From Aureococcus anophagefferens (taxonomy: Eukaryota > Sar > Pelagophyceae > Pelagomonadales > Pelagomonadaceae), in assembly GCF_000186865.1 (NCBI RefSeq), contig NW_008705566.1:2535699-2599698 (forward strand): a stretch of DNA of 64,000 bases. The letters are read 5' to 3'. The position numbers and the translations under genes were made by a program. The notes below the pieces were generated by a model. It searched no databases. It was not told the DNA's origin and saw only the letters and a list, made by a program, of their open reading frames with translations. This document shows positions 32,764-41,985 of this stretch, piece by piece (within the stretch, counting starts at the first letter, position 1; every line of letters starts with the position of its first letter).

Positions 32764-34785
32764 TTACGCGTCGATGTACCACGTCCGCGCGTCGAGCCCC
32801 GCGTCGCAGTCGCCGAGGCTCGCCACGGTGCTCGCCAGAGCCAGCAAGCACATTCCGGAACGGTGCTGAAATGTCCGGTCCGGCGTGTAGATCCACTCGT
32901 GCGTCTCGCCTTGGCTGCACTTCTCCTCGCTCATCGTGATGGCCCCCTCCTTGACGACGACGCACTTCTCGTCGACCGTGCCGAGCGTGTCGCCGAAGAT
33001 GAGTTGGCCCTTGCCCGTGAGGAGAAATAGCTGGGACCCGTGCTCGTTGTGGCAGGGGTAGAGGTCCGGGCCGTGGCTCGGGTTCGACGCGTAGTTATCG
33101 AGGCAGCCCTTGGCCGCGCGGAACGCTCCGAAGTGACGCAGGTCTTCGAAGTCCGGTGGTTTCAACTCTGGGTAGACGGTCTTCAGGTACCACTGGAAGT
33201 CGTGCACTCCGATTCTCTTCCTCAGCGCGACGCGCTCCGAGAGGTCGCCGATCGGGTTCGAGGGCGGCAAACGCGGGAAAAGCTTCGAGACCAACGTCGT
33301 CGAATACGGCGAATCCATCCAGACCATGGCCGCGCGCAATTTGTTGCGGTGGATCTCGTCGCCGGGAACCTTATACCTGCGTGGGCGCGTAGGTCATACG
33401 TCCGTAGGTTCGGGACGAGGCTACGTAGACACTGCCTCGCACGCCTGCCCCTGCCAGTGCTTCGGACTACGAAAGACGTGAAAGACCTCGGAGCACGGAA
33501 TGAGATCCAGTCGGCCCCCGGACATCCAGGCCCTCAGCGAGATCTCCGTCTCCTCGCCGCCGTAGATCCTCATCGAAACATCGTAGTCGCCGAGCTCGTG
33601 AAACGTCGAGCGCATCACCGCAAAGAGTCCGCCGGCCATGATCGGCGTCGCCGTCGGCTCGACCTTGTCGACGTTCCTGGACAAGTGCACCTGTCCGAGG
33701 CCCCACGAGAAGCCGAGCGTGCCGATGCGATGTCCCAAATCGTAGTCGAAGGAATCCGCGTCGATGCTCGGGACTATTGGAATCCCAAACCCGCGGTACG
33801 TGTCGCGCGCGTACGCCAGCAGCGGCTCGAGCCAGCCCGGCGACGTTTCGATGTGCGAGTCGAGGAAGACGAGCACGTCGCCCGTCGCGGCCTTCGCGCC
33901 CGCGGCCCGTGCGTAGATCAGGCCGGTCTGCCGCGGCATTTCTAACAGCACGATCTTCGGGCCGAAGACGGCAAGCTGGCCCCTCAAGTTCTCGCCCGTC
34001 GAGTTGAACATGCCGGAGCCGCCATCCTCGACCATCACGACCTCATGGAGCAGCTTCGGCGGCGTCCGATGCATGACGGACGCGACGGACCGGAGCAACG
34101 TGCTCAACGGCTCGTCGTAGAAGACCATGATCACGGACGCCGCGGGCAGCGCGCCGTAGTCCTTCGCCTTGCACCGCGCGTCGCGGTAGTCCTTGACGGC
34201 GCGGTCGAGGGGCAGCGCCGCGCTCCGCCGTTTGTTGAAACACGTGTGCGCGTGCGCCTCGGTCTTCTGCGCGGCGGTTTCGTCCTTCGCGCTCACGTAC
34301 GGCTCGACGGGCAGGTGCTGCGACCCGTCGGCGTCGCGGCCGATGAGGCGGCCGTGGAGGTGGTCGGCATCGGGCGTCCCCCGCGTGCCCCACGTCGACG
34401 GGTTCCCCCGGGGCTCGGGCGCGAGCGCCTCGCCGCGGATCGACGGGTTCCCCCGCGGCTTGGGCGCGAGCGCCTCGCCGCGGATCGACGGCCGGTCGTC
34501 GTCGTCGTCGTCGTCGTCGTCGAACGGAAAGGGCTCCTCAACGAAGTGGCGCAGGCCTTGCTCGAGCATGATTTCCTCCTTGACGACGAATTTTCTGACG
34601 CCGCGGACGCGGCGGCGCACGCCGACCCGCTGCTGGCGCGTCGAGACGGCGAGGAGGAGCATAGCGATGATGCCCATCCACACAAGGATCACGGCGACCG
34701 GGCTCTCGCGTTTCCATCGCTTCCTCCGCTCCGGGGCGTCGTCATTCATTGGAAGCGTCGTCGGCGACGCCGCGCCACGGCGCAT
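32764..34785 (-). CDS. Polypeptide N-acetylgalactosaminyltransferase (GT27) with ricin-type lectin
   Basis: Two exons, 33443-34785 and 32764-33376, give 651 residues. It is a type II Golgi protein: a short basic cytosolic end (KRWKRE), one membrane helix (VAVILVWMGIIAMLLLAV), and a stem with an Asp run and two 15-residue repeats (SIRGEALAPxPRGNP). The catalytic domain shows SVIMVFYDEPLSTLLRSVAS, then VVMVEDGGSG, FLDSHIETSPGWLEPLL (metal-binding D-x-H), MAGGLFAVMR, YGGEETEISLRAW and CSEVFHVFR. Exon 2 adds EIHRNKLRAAMVWMD and a beta-trefoil lectin (GCLDNYA and the Q-x-W-type SQLF, HEW, RTW). The reaction starts mucin-type O-glycans by adding GalNAc to Ser/Thr. An alternative start is ATG 34749. 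Neither exon alone makes a full enzyme. Confidence 0.9.
33377..33442 (-). other. 66-base GT-AG intron in GalNAc-transferase gene
   Basis: The donor is GTGCGAGG and the acceptor CCCACGCAG|G. Splicing in phase 2 joins HWQGQ-A-YKVPGDEIHRN, bridging the catalytic domain to the lectin and removing in-frame stops. Confidence 0.85.
34401..34490. repeat. Two 45-base tandem repeats in the stem region
   Basis: Two nearly identical 45-base units code for PSIRGEALAPxPRGN in the GalNAc-transferase stem. A GTC trinucleotide run (34495-34521), coding poly-Asp, lies beside them. Confidence 0.85.
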
Positions 34786-34927
34786 GCTGGGGCCGCAGCG
34801 CTTCGACGGTACGAGAGCGAGCTACACACGCGACTCGTCGCCGATCCTCCACAAAGTCTCCACAAGGTCGATCCACTACGCCTCGCAGATGTGCTGCTCA
34901 GAGACACCTAGGTAACTTACCCATCCC

Positions 34928-35362
34928 TTACGCCCGTGAGGAGAGGCGGACCTCGTCCACGAGGTCGGAAAAGGCGGTCGCGCCCTCCGCGTCCAAGTAG
35001 CTGAGCATGGCGTCTCGGGCCCGCGCGCGGCGCTCGGCTCGCCTCGGGTCCTCGGGCGCCGTGGTGTTTGCAGCGGAGACCCATAAGTCTCCATCGACAC
35101 AGCTCTCTTGGAGAGCAGTGAGCGCTATATGTCGTTCCTCGCTCGCACAGTAGTCCCAGACATCCAACACGCCCTGCGTCTTTTCGGTCCGTTCGACCAA
35201 AGAAACATCCGCGCCGAGCCCGTAATCGTCATCCGATCCCATCGCCCCTTGCAGAAACCCGTGAATCTCGTTGCACGTGACCTTCCACGTGACGTCGAGC
35301 ATGCCGTGGCCTCCGTGGCGCAGGGTCTCGAGCTTGAACTTGGCGCTTTCCCAATCCAGCAT
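34928..35362 (-). CDS. Unknown protein, or last exon of the neighbouring gene
   Basis: A 144-residue frame from ATG 35362 (MLDWESAKFKLETLRHGGHG), beta-rich at first (LDVTWKVTCNEIHGFLQ; GADVSLVERTEKTQGVLDVW), then a helical, Arg-rich C-terminus (RRAERRARARDAMLSYL). No family is recognised. It starts 67 bases after the stop of the upstream gene on the same strand. A 112-base GT-AG intron (donor GTACCC ending at 35484, acceptor CCACAG at 35373) would join them in frame as one 433-residue protein. I cannot decide between the two models from sequence alone. Confidence 0.5.
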   Translation of the reverse strand: MLDWESAKFKLETLRHGGHGMLDVTWKVTCNEIHGFLQGAMGSDDDYGLGADVSLVERTEKTQGVLDVWDYCASEERHIALTALQESCVDGDLWVSAANTTAPEDPRRAERRARARDAMLSYLDAEGATAFSDLVDEVRLSSRA

Positions 35363-35429
35363 AAGAGTGCACCTGTGGCGTCGGGGATTTTGGTGCGCGT
35401 GAGCGAGCTCTCGCTTTTCACGCTGGGAT

Positions 35430-36341
35430 TTACGCGCCGAACTCAAGCTGACAATATGGCCGGTCCGGGTCGGGGTGCGGGTACTCGAACCGGCCGATCG
35501 ACAGGTTCCCCTCACAATCGTCATCGAACGCGACGAGCCCGCGTTTGCGACCGACTTGCCGCCACTCTTCCGGTAACGTCGTCAACGCTTGAGCCAGATC
35601 TGCGACGCTAAAATGGTCGCCATGCAGAAGTGCACCCTCGTTCGACCCGTCTTTCGGCCCGCGCCAGGTATTGCGACGAGCCGTAAAGGTGCGCTCGACA
35701 GGGCGAAGCGCGAACTCGCCCTTTCCGTATGTTTCCTCGCTCTTGCGCCAATGTTCATCCGTGTCCCACCGCATGTTGCGCACATCCCCGCCCAGGCAGA
35801 TGTGTTTCAGCGGGTTAAACGTCGATCGTATCGTCAACGTTCGGCACCCGACGAGCGCGGGAAACGCGCTCTCGAACGGGAACAGCGTGTGGAACTCGAA
35901 TGTCGGCGGCGATCCGAAGTCATCGGAGTAGCCCACGATTTCATATGCCTCGGGGGAGTCGACGAGGGAGCTCAGGCATTTGGCGACGTCGGTCAGCCCC
36001 GCCGACTTCGCGAGAGCCACGTACGCGGCTGTGCTCAACGCGCCCGCCCGCAGCGGCGGGTCTCCGACGATTGCCGGCGTCGCGGCGCCTGCCAGGAACG
36101 CGTCGTCGCGGACCGTCTCTGCGCGTCGAGCGGCGTCGCTCGGCAAGTCGAAGGCCATCGCAAAGATGTCCCGATGGAGCTCTTGCGGGATGCGGCGTCG
36201 CTGAAGCAGGACGCCGAGCGTCGCCGTCGCCGCCCGAACGCAGGGCATCTCGAGGGCTTTCAGACTTCGGCGCAGATTAAGAGCTCGGCGCGCGTGGTCG
36301 TCGCCCAGAATGCTGCGTGGCTCGTCAAAGAGCGGCTCCAT
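35430..36341 (-). CDS. Unknown protein
   Basis: A 303-residue protein from ATG 36341 (MEPLFDEPRSILGDDHARRA). RRIPQELHRDIFAMAFDLPS near residue 50 looks faintly like an F-box or similar helix pair. A middle helical part (AAYVALAKSAGLTDVAKCLS) is followed by a beta-rich C-terminal half with many aromatics (FEFHTLFPFESAFPALVGC; CRTLTIRSTFNPL; HICLGGDVRNMRWDTDEHW). A GALLHGDHFSVADLAQALTT segment and a CQLEFGA end close it. The frame continues upstream into the next gene's antisense and is not coding there. No function can be assigned. See the neighbouring entry for a possible extra exon. Confidence 0.6.
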   Translation of the reverse strand: MEPLFDEPRSILGDDHARRALNLRRSLKALEMPCVRAATATLGVLLQRRRIPQELHRDIFAMAFDLPSDAARRAETVRDDAFLAGAATPAIVGDPPLRAGALSTAAYVALAKSAGLTDVAKCLSSLVDSPEAYEIVGYSDDFGSPPTFEFHTLFPFESAFPALVGCRTLTIRSTFNPLKHICLGGDVRNMRWDTDEHWRKSEETYGKGEFALRPVERTFTARRNTWRGPKDGSNEGALLHGDHFSVADLAQALTTLPEEWRQVGRKRGLVAFDDDCEGNLSIGRFEYPHPDPDRPYCQLEFGA

Positions 36342-36472
36342 CTGCGCAGTCGCGCGCACAGCCCGATCAGTCTCCCCCCGCCCGGCTTTGTGATCGCCAA
36401 AGGCAAAATGGCCTCCGGACGGGGTGCCACCAAGGCCACCACCAAGACTAATCGGGAGCAAAGAGACCTTAC

Positions 36473-38305
36473 TCACGTCGTCAGCAAGTACGCCAGGCTC
36501 GTCTGGACGACGCGGGAGTCGCCCGGCGGCGCGTGGGCCGGCGGCCGGTAGCCGAAGCGCGGCGGCGCGTGCCGCGGCGGCGCGGCGCGCGTGCTCTCGA
36601 AGCGGGAGTCCTCGTCGAGGAAGCCGTCGTCGAGCTCGAGCTCCTCGGGGATGGCGTCGGCGCGGCGGCGCCGGGGCACGTCGTCGCGGCGGCGCCGGGG
36701 CTGCGACGACAAGTCCTCGCGGCGATGGCGGCGGCGCGGCTCGTCGGAGCCGTCGGACGGCGTCGACGCCGCGCTCCGGGACCCGTCGGACGGCGGCGTC
36801 GGCGGGCTCCGGCGGCGCCCCTCGGGCGGCGTCGGCGGGCTCTTGCGGGGCCGCTGCTTCGCCTTCAAGAGGCCGTCGAGGCGGCGGAGCGACTTCTCGA
36901 CGTCGCGGACCTCGACGGAGACGACGCTCGCGTTCACGTCGCGGAGCTTGCTCCTGGGCGCCTTCTGCCGGCCCGGGAGCTGCGGCGACCGCGCGCAGGG
37001 CACGGGCCGGCGGCCCGGCAGCGGCGGCGACCGCTCGCAGGGCATGGGCGCGGGCGGGCAGGCCTCGAGGCGCGGGGGCCTGTCGGACGCGGCGCTCGGC
37101 GCCGCGGACGCGCCGCCCGCGCGGCGGCGCCGCAGCTCCGACCGGTGCTGGAGCCGCTGGCGCTCGGCGTACTCGGCCTTGCGCTTCCGGAGGAGCTCGC
37201 GCTCGCGGGCCTTGCCGTCCTGCTTCGCGCCCGCGCCCCAGCGCGGGCCCGGCCCCGGCGGCCGCCGCGTGCTCGGCCCGCTCGCGAGCGTCGCCTGCGT
37301 CGTCCGCGAGCAGCCCGTCGACGGGCCGGCGAGCTGGGCGGCGTGGCGCGCGCCGTAGCCGTAGCCCGCGATGGCGACGGGCCGCGCGTTGAGCGGCGCG
37401 GGCCGCGCGCCGGGCCGGTCCCGGCGAACCGCGGGCGCCTGGGCCAGGTCCAGCGACGCGTAGAGCGCCGACGGCGCGTGGTCCAGGGTCCGCGCCCAGG
37501 CCCCCGGCGTCGCGTCGGGCGGCGCCGCGGGCGTCGCGGGCCCCTCGAGGAGGCTCCGCGAGTCGGGCGACGACGCGATCTCCGCCCGCCAGGCCTCCAT
37601 GCGCTGCTTCGTCGTCATCTGCTCGCGCTTGCCGTGCTCGATGCGCGCCCGGAGCCGCGCCGCCGCCGCGTCGGCGACGGCGGACCACGTCGTCGCGGGC
37701 GTGCCCTCGAAGCCGGGCGCCGCGAGGTCGCCGCACGACGACCGGAAGCGGTCGTCGAAGACGCTCTCGCAGCGCTCGCTCCAGCAGTGCGCCTCGGGGA
37801 TCGGCGGCGGCGCCGCGGCGGGCGGCGCCGGCTCCCGGAGCGACCGCGGCTCCCGGAGCGGCGGCGGCGGCGCCGCGGCCGCGACGGCCGGCGCGACGGC
37901 GGCGCGGCTCGCGGCCTCGGCGCCGCGGCGGCGGGCCTCGTCGTCGCGGCGCTCGGCCTCGCGCTTCCGCGCGGCGACGGCGCGCGCGCGCGACGCGGCC
38001 GCGCGCCGCTCGTCGACGTCCCACTGGCTCTCCGGCGACCGCCGCGCCTTGCGGGCGGACTTCTCCTTGCGCGCGCTGAACTGCTCGCGCAGGTAGGTGA
38101 CGTACTCGAGCTTCTTCACGCGCCGCGCCGCGAGGTCGTTCTCGCCGCGCTCGCGCTCGCACTTCGCCCGCGCCGCCGCGGCGTGCTGCCGCGCCTTGCG
38201 CCGCCGCGCCGCGTCGGCGCGCACCTTCTTCTCCCGCTGCCACGCCAACAGGCGATCCGAGTTGTAGTGCTCCTCCGGCGCCGTCGGCGCCGACGCGTAG
38301 GGCAT
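36473..38305 (-). CDS. Unknown basic coiled-coil, low-complexity protein
   Basis: A 610-residue protein, starting MPYASAPTAPEEHYNSDRLL. Residues about 15-150 are Arg/Lys/Glu/Ala-rich helices likely to form a coiled coil (WQREKKVRADAARRRKAR; RRVKKLEYVTYLREQFSARK). A Pro/Ala linker, a short conserved-looking stretch (HCWSERCESVFDDRF) and another helical piece follow. The C-terminal third is Pro/Arg/Ser-rich with repeated SPPTPP and SDGS motifs and NASVVSVEVRDVEKSLRRLD. The composition suggests a cytoskeleton- or RNA-associated scaffold, but no domain supports this. It is divergent from the SUN-domain gene. Confidence 0.6.
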   Translation of the reverse strand: MPYASAPTAPEEHYNSDRLLAWQREKKVRADAARRRKARQHAAAARAKCERERGENDLAARRVKKLEYVTYLREQFSARKEKSARKARRSPESQWDVDERRAAASRARAVAARKREAERRDDEARRRGAEAASRAAVAPAVAAAAPPPPLREPRSLREPAPPAAAPPPIPEAHCWSERCESVFDDRFRSSCGDLAAPGFEGTPATTWSAVADAAAARLRARIEHGKREQMTTKQRMEAWRAEIASSPDSRSLLEGPATPAAPPDATPGAWARTLDHAPSALYASLDLAQAPAVRRDRPGARPAPLNARPVAIAGYGYGARHAAQLAGPSTGCSRTTQATLASGPSTRRPPGPGPRWGAGAKQDGKARERELLRKRKAEYAERQRLQHRSELRRRRAGGASAAPSAASDRPPRLEACPPAPMPCERSPPLPGRRPVPCARSPQLPGRQKAPRSKLRDVNASVVSVEVRDVEKSLRRLDGLLKAKQRPRKSPPTPPEGRRRSPPTPPSDGSRSAASTPSDGSDEPRRRHRREDLSSQPRRRRDDVPRRRRADAIPEELELDDGFLDEDSRFESTRAAPPRHAPPRFGYRPPAHAPPGDSRVVQTSLAYLLTT

Positions 38306-38465
38306 CGTCGAGCGTTCGCAGAGGCACTTCAGGCGTCCATCGATCGGGCTGCCCGTCGAACTGCCAAACCGAAAAAAATCTTCAAGATGAGGCCATAATT
38401 GCCACAAGTCATCTCACGAGCTCGCCGCCGCTCGCGGCCGCGGCAGCTCGCGCCACCCGAATCCG
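38306..38465. promoter_or_regulatory. Bidirectional promoter space
   Basis: 160 bases lie between the divergent coiled-coil and SUN-domain gene starts. It includes an A-rich stretch (AAAAAAATCTTCAAGATGAGG) that is less GC-rich than the neighbouring genes. Confidence 0.4.
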
Positions 38466-40035
38466 ATGCCGCCGCGCTCGTCGCGCAAGCGCACCGCTTC
38501 GGCGGCGTCGTCGTCCGCGTCGGAGCCCAAAAAATCGCGGAAAAGCCGCGTCGAGGACGACGAGCCCGAGGAGGAGGAGGAGGAAGCGCAGGAGGAGCAG
38601 GAGCAGGAGGACGACGACGAGGAGGAGGAGGCCCTCGAGGAGCTCGCGGCGGCCGTCACCGCGGAGCCGGCGCCGCGGCGGTCGTCGTCGCGCGGCGCGC
38701 CGTCCGCGGCGGCGGCCGCCGCCGCGCGCGCGGAGCANNNNNNNNNNNNNNNNNNNNNNNNNNNNNNNNNNNNNNNNNNNNNNNNNNNNNNNNNNNNNNN
38801 NNNNNNNNNNNNNNNNNNNNNNNNNNNNNNNNNNNNNNNNNNNNNNNNNNNNNNNNNNNNNNNNNNNNNNNNNNNNNNNNNNNNNNNNNNNNNNNNNNNN
38901 NNNNNNNNNNNNNNNNNNNNNNNNNNNNNNNNNNNNNNNNNNNNNNNNNNNNNNNNNNNNNNNNNNNNNNNNNNNNNNNNNNNNNNNNNNNNNNNNNNNN
39001 NNNNNNNNNNNNNNNNNNNNNNNNNNNNNNNNNNNNNNNNNNNNNNNNNNNNNNNNNNNNNNNNNNNNNNNNNNNNNNNNNNNNNNNNNNNNNNNNNNNN
39101 NNNNNNNNNNNNNNNNNNNNNNNNNNNNNNNNNNNNNNNNNNNNNNNNNNNNNNNNNNNNNNNNNNNNNNNNNNNNNNNNNNNNNNNNNNNNNNNNNNNN
39201 NNNNNNNNNNNNNNNNNNNTCGCTCGCGGACGCGTTCGACGCGGGCGACGGCGCGGCCGCCGAGACCGAGGCGGCGGCGAAGACGCTCGCGAACCTCGCG
39301 GGCGCGCTGACGACCAAGGCCGGGGGCGGCGACGCGACGGACTGGCTCGGCGACGCCGCGCGCGCCGCGCTGGCGGCCGCCGCGGCGCCGCTCGCGGGCG
39401 TCGTCGCCGCGGCGCGGACCGCGGCGGCCGCCGCGGGCCGCGGCCTCGACGCCGCGGCGGCGGAGGCCCTCGTCGGCGACCGCCTCGAGGCCCTCGCGCG
39501 GGACCGCGCGGGCCAGTTCGACTACGCGTCGACGCGCGCGGGCGGCTCCGTCGTCCGCGCGAACACGACGGACGACTACGTCCGCGGGCTGCCGCTCAAG
39601 CTCCGCGCGCGCCACGCGCTCGGCCTCGACGACCACGGCCTGCCCCCGGACGTCATCCTCGCGTCGCGGCCCCACGGCGCGCCGCCGAAGCCGGGCCGCT
39701 GCTGGGCCTTCGCGGGCTCCGCCGGCGAGGTGACGATCGCGCTCGCCGCGCCCGCCGCGCCGGCGACGTTCGTCGTCGAGCACGTGCCGCGGCTCCTCAC
39801 GTCCCGCGCGTCGGCGGCGCCGAAGGCCTTCTCCGTCACGGGCTACGAGGCCCTCGACGGCAAGCACGCCATCGACCTGGGCTCCTTCGTCTTCGACCTC
39901 GACGGGCCGCCCCTCCAGAGCTTCCCCGCGACGCGGCCGCCGCACGCGCCGTCCGTGAACTACGTCAAGCTCGCCATCGAGTCCAACCACGGCTTCGGCC
40001 CCTACACCTGCCTCTACCGCTTCGCCGTCCACTAG
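38466..40035 (+). CDS. SUN-domain (Sad1/UNC-84) nuclear envelope protein, interrupted by assembly gap
   Basis: The N-terminal 90 residues before the gap are basic then strongly acidic (PKKSRKSRVEDDEPEEEEEE), like a nucleoplasmic tail. After the gap 271 residues are readable to the stop at 40035: a helical Ala-rich part, then a SUN domain: QFDYASTRAGGSVVRANTTD, RCWAFAGSAGEVTIALA (family P-G-x-C-W-x-F-x-G), TFVVEHVPRL, SAPKAFSVTGYE-like, LGSFVFDLDGPPLQSF, and ending IESNHGFGPYTCLYRFAVH (the N-H-G-x-x-x-Y-T-C-L-Y-R-F signature). SUN proteins sit in the inner nuclear membrane and form LINC bridges with KASH partners. The frame differs before and after the gap, so the gap size is approximate or an intron lies in it. 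The membrane helix is presumably hidden there. Confidence 0.85.
38738..39219. other. Assembly gap (482 N)
   Basis: All bases are N. The gap removes the middle of the SUN-domain gene, probably the transmembrane region and coiled coil. Both sides are very GC-rich and repetitive. Confidence 1.
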
Positions 40036-40156
40036 GACACCGGCACGGGTAAGCCATTTTGCGACACCGTCAACATCAACAATCCAAATCGGGGCGGCTC
40101 TCCGAGCTGGTGGCTCTCGGCGCTCCCCGTGGCAGGCAGCCCCTTCTTCTCGTACG

Positions 40157-40744
40157 ATGCCTGCGCGGACGCTGCGGCTCGCGGTCGTCGCGCTGCTCCA
40201 GGCCTGCTTCGCGCAGAATTATGATCTCGGCGGCAAGCAGGTCAACATCCTGACGGTCGACTCCTTCAAATGCAGCAGCGACGAGACGCTGCCGCGCTGC
40301 TACGTCGTCACATCTGCGCCGTCGAAGAGCGACGCGGAGATGATCCACAACTTCGAGGAGATCCAGCTGACGCGCCTCCTGGGCATCCTTCCAGCCAGCC
40401 ACGAGGACATCGGCACCTTCTTTGGCCAGATGGTGCTGAGCATGCAGCGATCCGGGCCCGTGAAGCTGTGCGTGCTCGAGCACATCGACGCGGAGACGGC
40501 CAAGAAGATCCGGAAGCAATTCCCGAACATGTTCAAGGCGACGAGGTCGCAGCTGCCCTTCGACGGCAAGGGCCACGACGAGGTCAGCGCGAAGCTCGAG
40601 GACATCGCCGCCGCGCTCGAGAAGCAGGGCAAGGGCTACGAGCAGAGCCCCTCCTTCTTCAACGAGGCCATGTACACGTACAGGGCCGAAGCCACCGCCG
40701 CGGCCGAGGCAAAGAAGAAGGCATCCAAGGCCGGAGAGTTGTAA
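40157..40744 (+). CDS. Secreted or ER-lumen unknown protein
   Basis: A 195-residue protein with a clear signal peptide (MPARTLRLAVVALLQACFAQ). The mature part has two early Cys (FKCSSDETLPRCYVVTS), then helices (FEEIQLTRLLGILPASHEDI; FFGQMVLSMQRSGPVKLCV), and a Lys/Ala/Glu-rich helical tail that ends AGEL. The last four residues are only distantly like an HDEL-type ER retrieval signal, so ER residence is a guess. No family is recognised. It is followed 88 bases later by the JmjC gene on the same strand. Confidence 0.65.
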   Translation: MPARTLRLAVVALLQACFAQNYDLGGKQVNILTVDSFKCSSDETLPRCYVVTSAPSKSDAEMIHNFEEIQLTRLLGILPASHEDIGTFFGQMVLSMQRSGPVKLCVLEHIDAETAKKIRKQFPNMFKATRSQLPFDGKGHDEVSAKLEDIAAALEKQGKGYEQSPSFFNEAMYTYRAEATAAAEAKKKASKAGEL

Positions 40745-40831
40745 GTGTCTCGGACCGCGTTTGGGAGGGGCAACTTGACGTGCACGGTGAAGGTGAAGCT
40801 CGGCCGGCATGCATATGAGCTGTGCGAATCG

Positions 40832-41971
40832 ATGAGCGCCGGGCGCCTAGGCAGCGCTGCGATCGACAAATTGCCGCAGTGCTGCGTGTGGCTCGCGCTC
40901 GCGGACGTGCATTCGGCCGAGCTCGTTGCAACATCATGGCGCGCGGCCCTGCGCGACGAGTCGCTCTGGCGGCGGGAGGCGCTGGCCCGCGCCCAGCGCG
41001 GCCACGACGACGCCGAGCTCGAACCTATAGTTACGTGGCGCAGGTCCTGGCGCGCGACGCTGCTGGGCGCCGCAATTGTCGTGCCAACCGAGGACGCGCC
41101 GCCGGCCGACGACGCGCCGACGGCCGACGGCGTTGTCCTGCCCTCGCGCGACGCGGCGGCGCGGCTCGTCGCCGCCGGCCGGCCGGCGCTCGCGCGGGGT
41201 TGCATGCAGGCGAACGATCTGACCGGCTGGACGCTCGCCGCGCTCGCCGCGCGGAGCCCGCGCCGGCTCGTGCGCTGCGTCGCGCAGGGCGAGCCGTGCG
41301 ACGTCCGAATGACGCTCGCCGACTTCGCGCGCTACGCTGCGGACCAGCGCGACGCCGAGCCCCTCTACGTCATCGACGACCGCGTGGCCCAGGACGGATC
41401 CGGCGACGGACTCGCCTACCCGCCGCTCCCGTCGCTCGGCGCGGACGACGACGTTTTCGCGGCGCTCGCTGCGGATCCGACGACCGACGACGACGCGCTG
41501 ACGGCGCTCGCGCGCGAGCGGCGCTACGTGCTCGCGGGGCCGCGAGGCGCAGGGTCGAGGTGGCACGTCGATCCCGACGGCACGGACGCGTGGAACGTTC
41601 TACTCTCGGGCCGGAAGACCTGGGCCTTTTCGCCGCCGGCCGCCGCGCCGCCGCGGGGCGCGCGGTTCGCGCCGCGCCTGACCACGGCGACGTCCGTCGT
41701 CTGGACGACGGAGCCATGTTCCAGGGCATGGTTCGACGCCGGGCCGGCGGGCGTCGTCACGCAGGAGGCCGGCGACGCGGTCTACGTGCCCGCGGACCAC
41801 TGGCACGCGACGCTCTGCGAAGAGACGTGCGTCGCCGTGACGCAGAACGTCGTCGTCGCGCGCAACGCGCGCTCCGCGGCGCTCAAGCTGCGGCGGTCGA
41901 AGCCGGCGCTCGCGCGCGCCGTGGCGCACTGGGCCTTCCGGAGGCGCGCGGACTCGTCGGATGACGATTAA
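40832..41971 (+). CDS. F-box-like plus JmjC-domain oxygenase (JMJD6-like)
   Basis: A 379-residue protein. Residues about 10-50 resemble an F-box (LPQCCVWLALADVHSAELVA, then SWRAALRDESLWRREAL). The C-terminal half is a JmjC/cupin fold of the JMJD6 group: YVLAGPRGAGSRWHVDPDG, with iron ligands His245 and Asp247, TDAWNVLLSGRKTWAF with the family's AWN and the 2-oxoglutarate-binding Lys262, and GDAVYVPADHWHATL with the third His ligand. It is expected to be a 2-oxoglutarate/Fe(II) lysyl-hydroxylase or related enzyme; the substrate is unknown. Start ATG 40832; the frame upstream begins with GTG directly after the previous stop and is not used. The F-box/JmjC pairing also occurs in other protist JMJD6 relatives. 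Confidence 0.82.
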   Translation: MSAGRLGSAAIDKLPQCCVWLALADVHSAELVATSWRAALRDESLWRREALARAQRGHDDAELEPIVTWRRSWRATLLGAAIVVPTEDAPPADDAPTADGVVLPSRDAAARLVAAGRPALARGCMQANDLTGWTLAALAARSPRRLVRCVAQGEPCDVRMTLADFARYAADQRDAEPLYVIDDRVAQDGSGDGLAYPPLPSLGADDDVFAALAADPTTDDDALTALARERRYVLAGPRGAGSRWHVDPDGTDAWNVLLSGRKTWAFSPPAAAPPRGARFAPRLTTATSVVWTTEPCSRAWFDAGPAGVVTQEAGDAVYVPADHWHATLCEETCVAVTQNVVVARNARSAALKLRRSKPALARAVAHWAFRRRADSSDDD

Positions 41972-41985
41972 GGCGCGGTCGCGTC

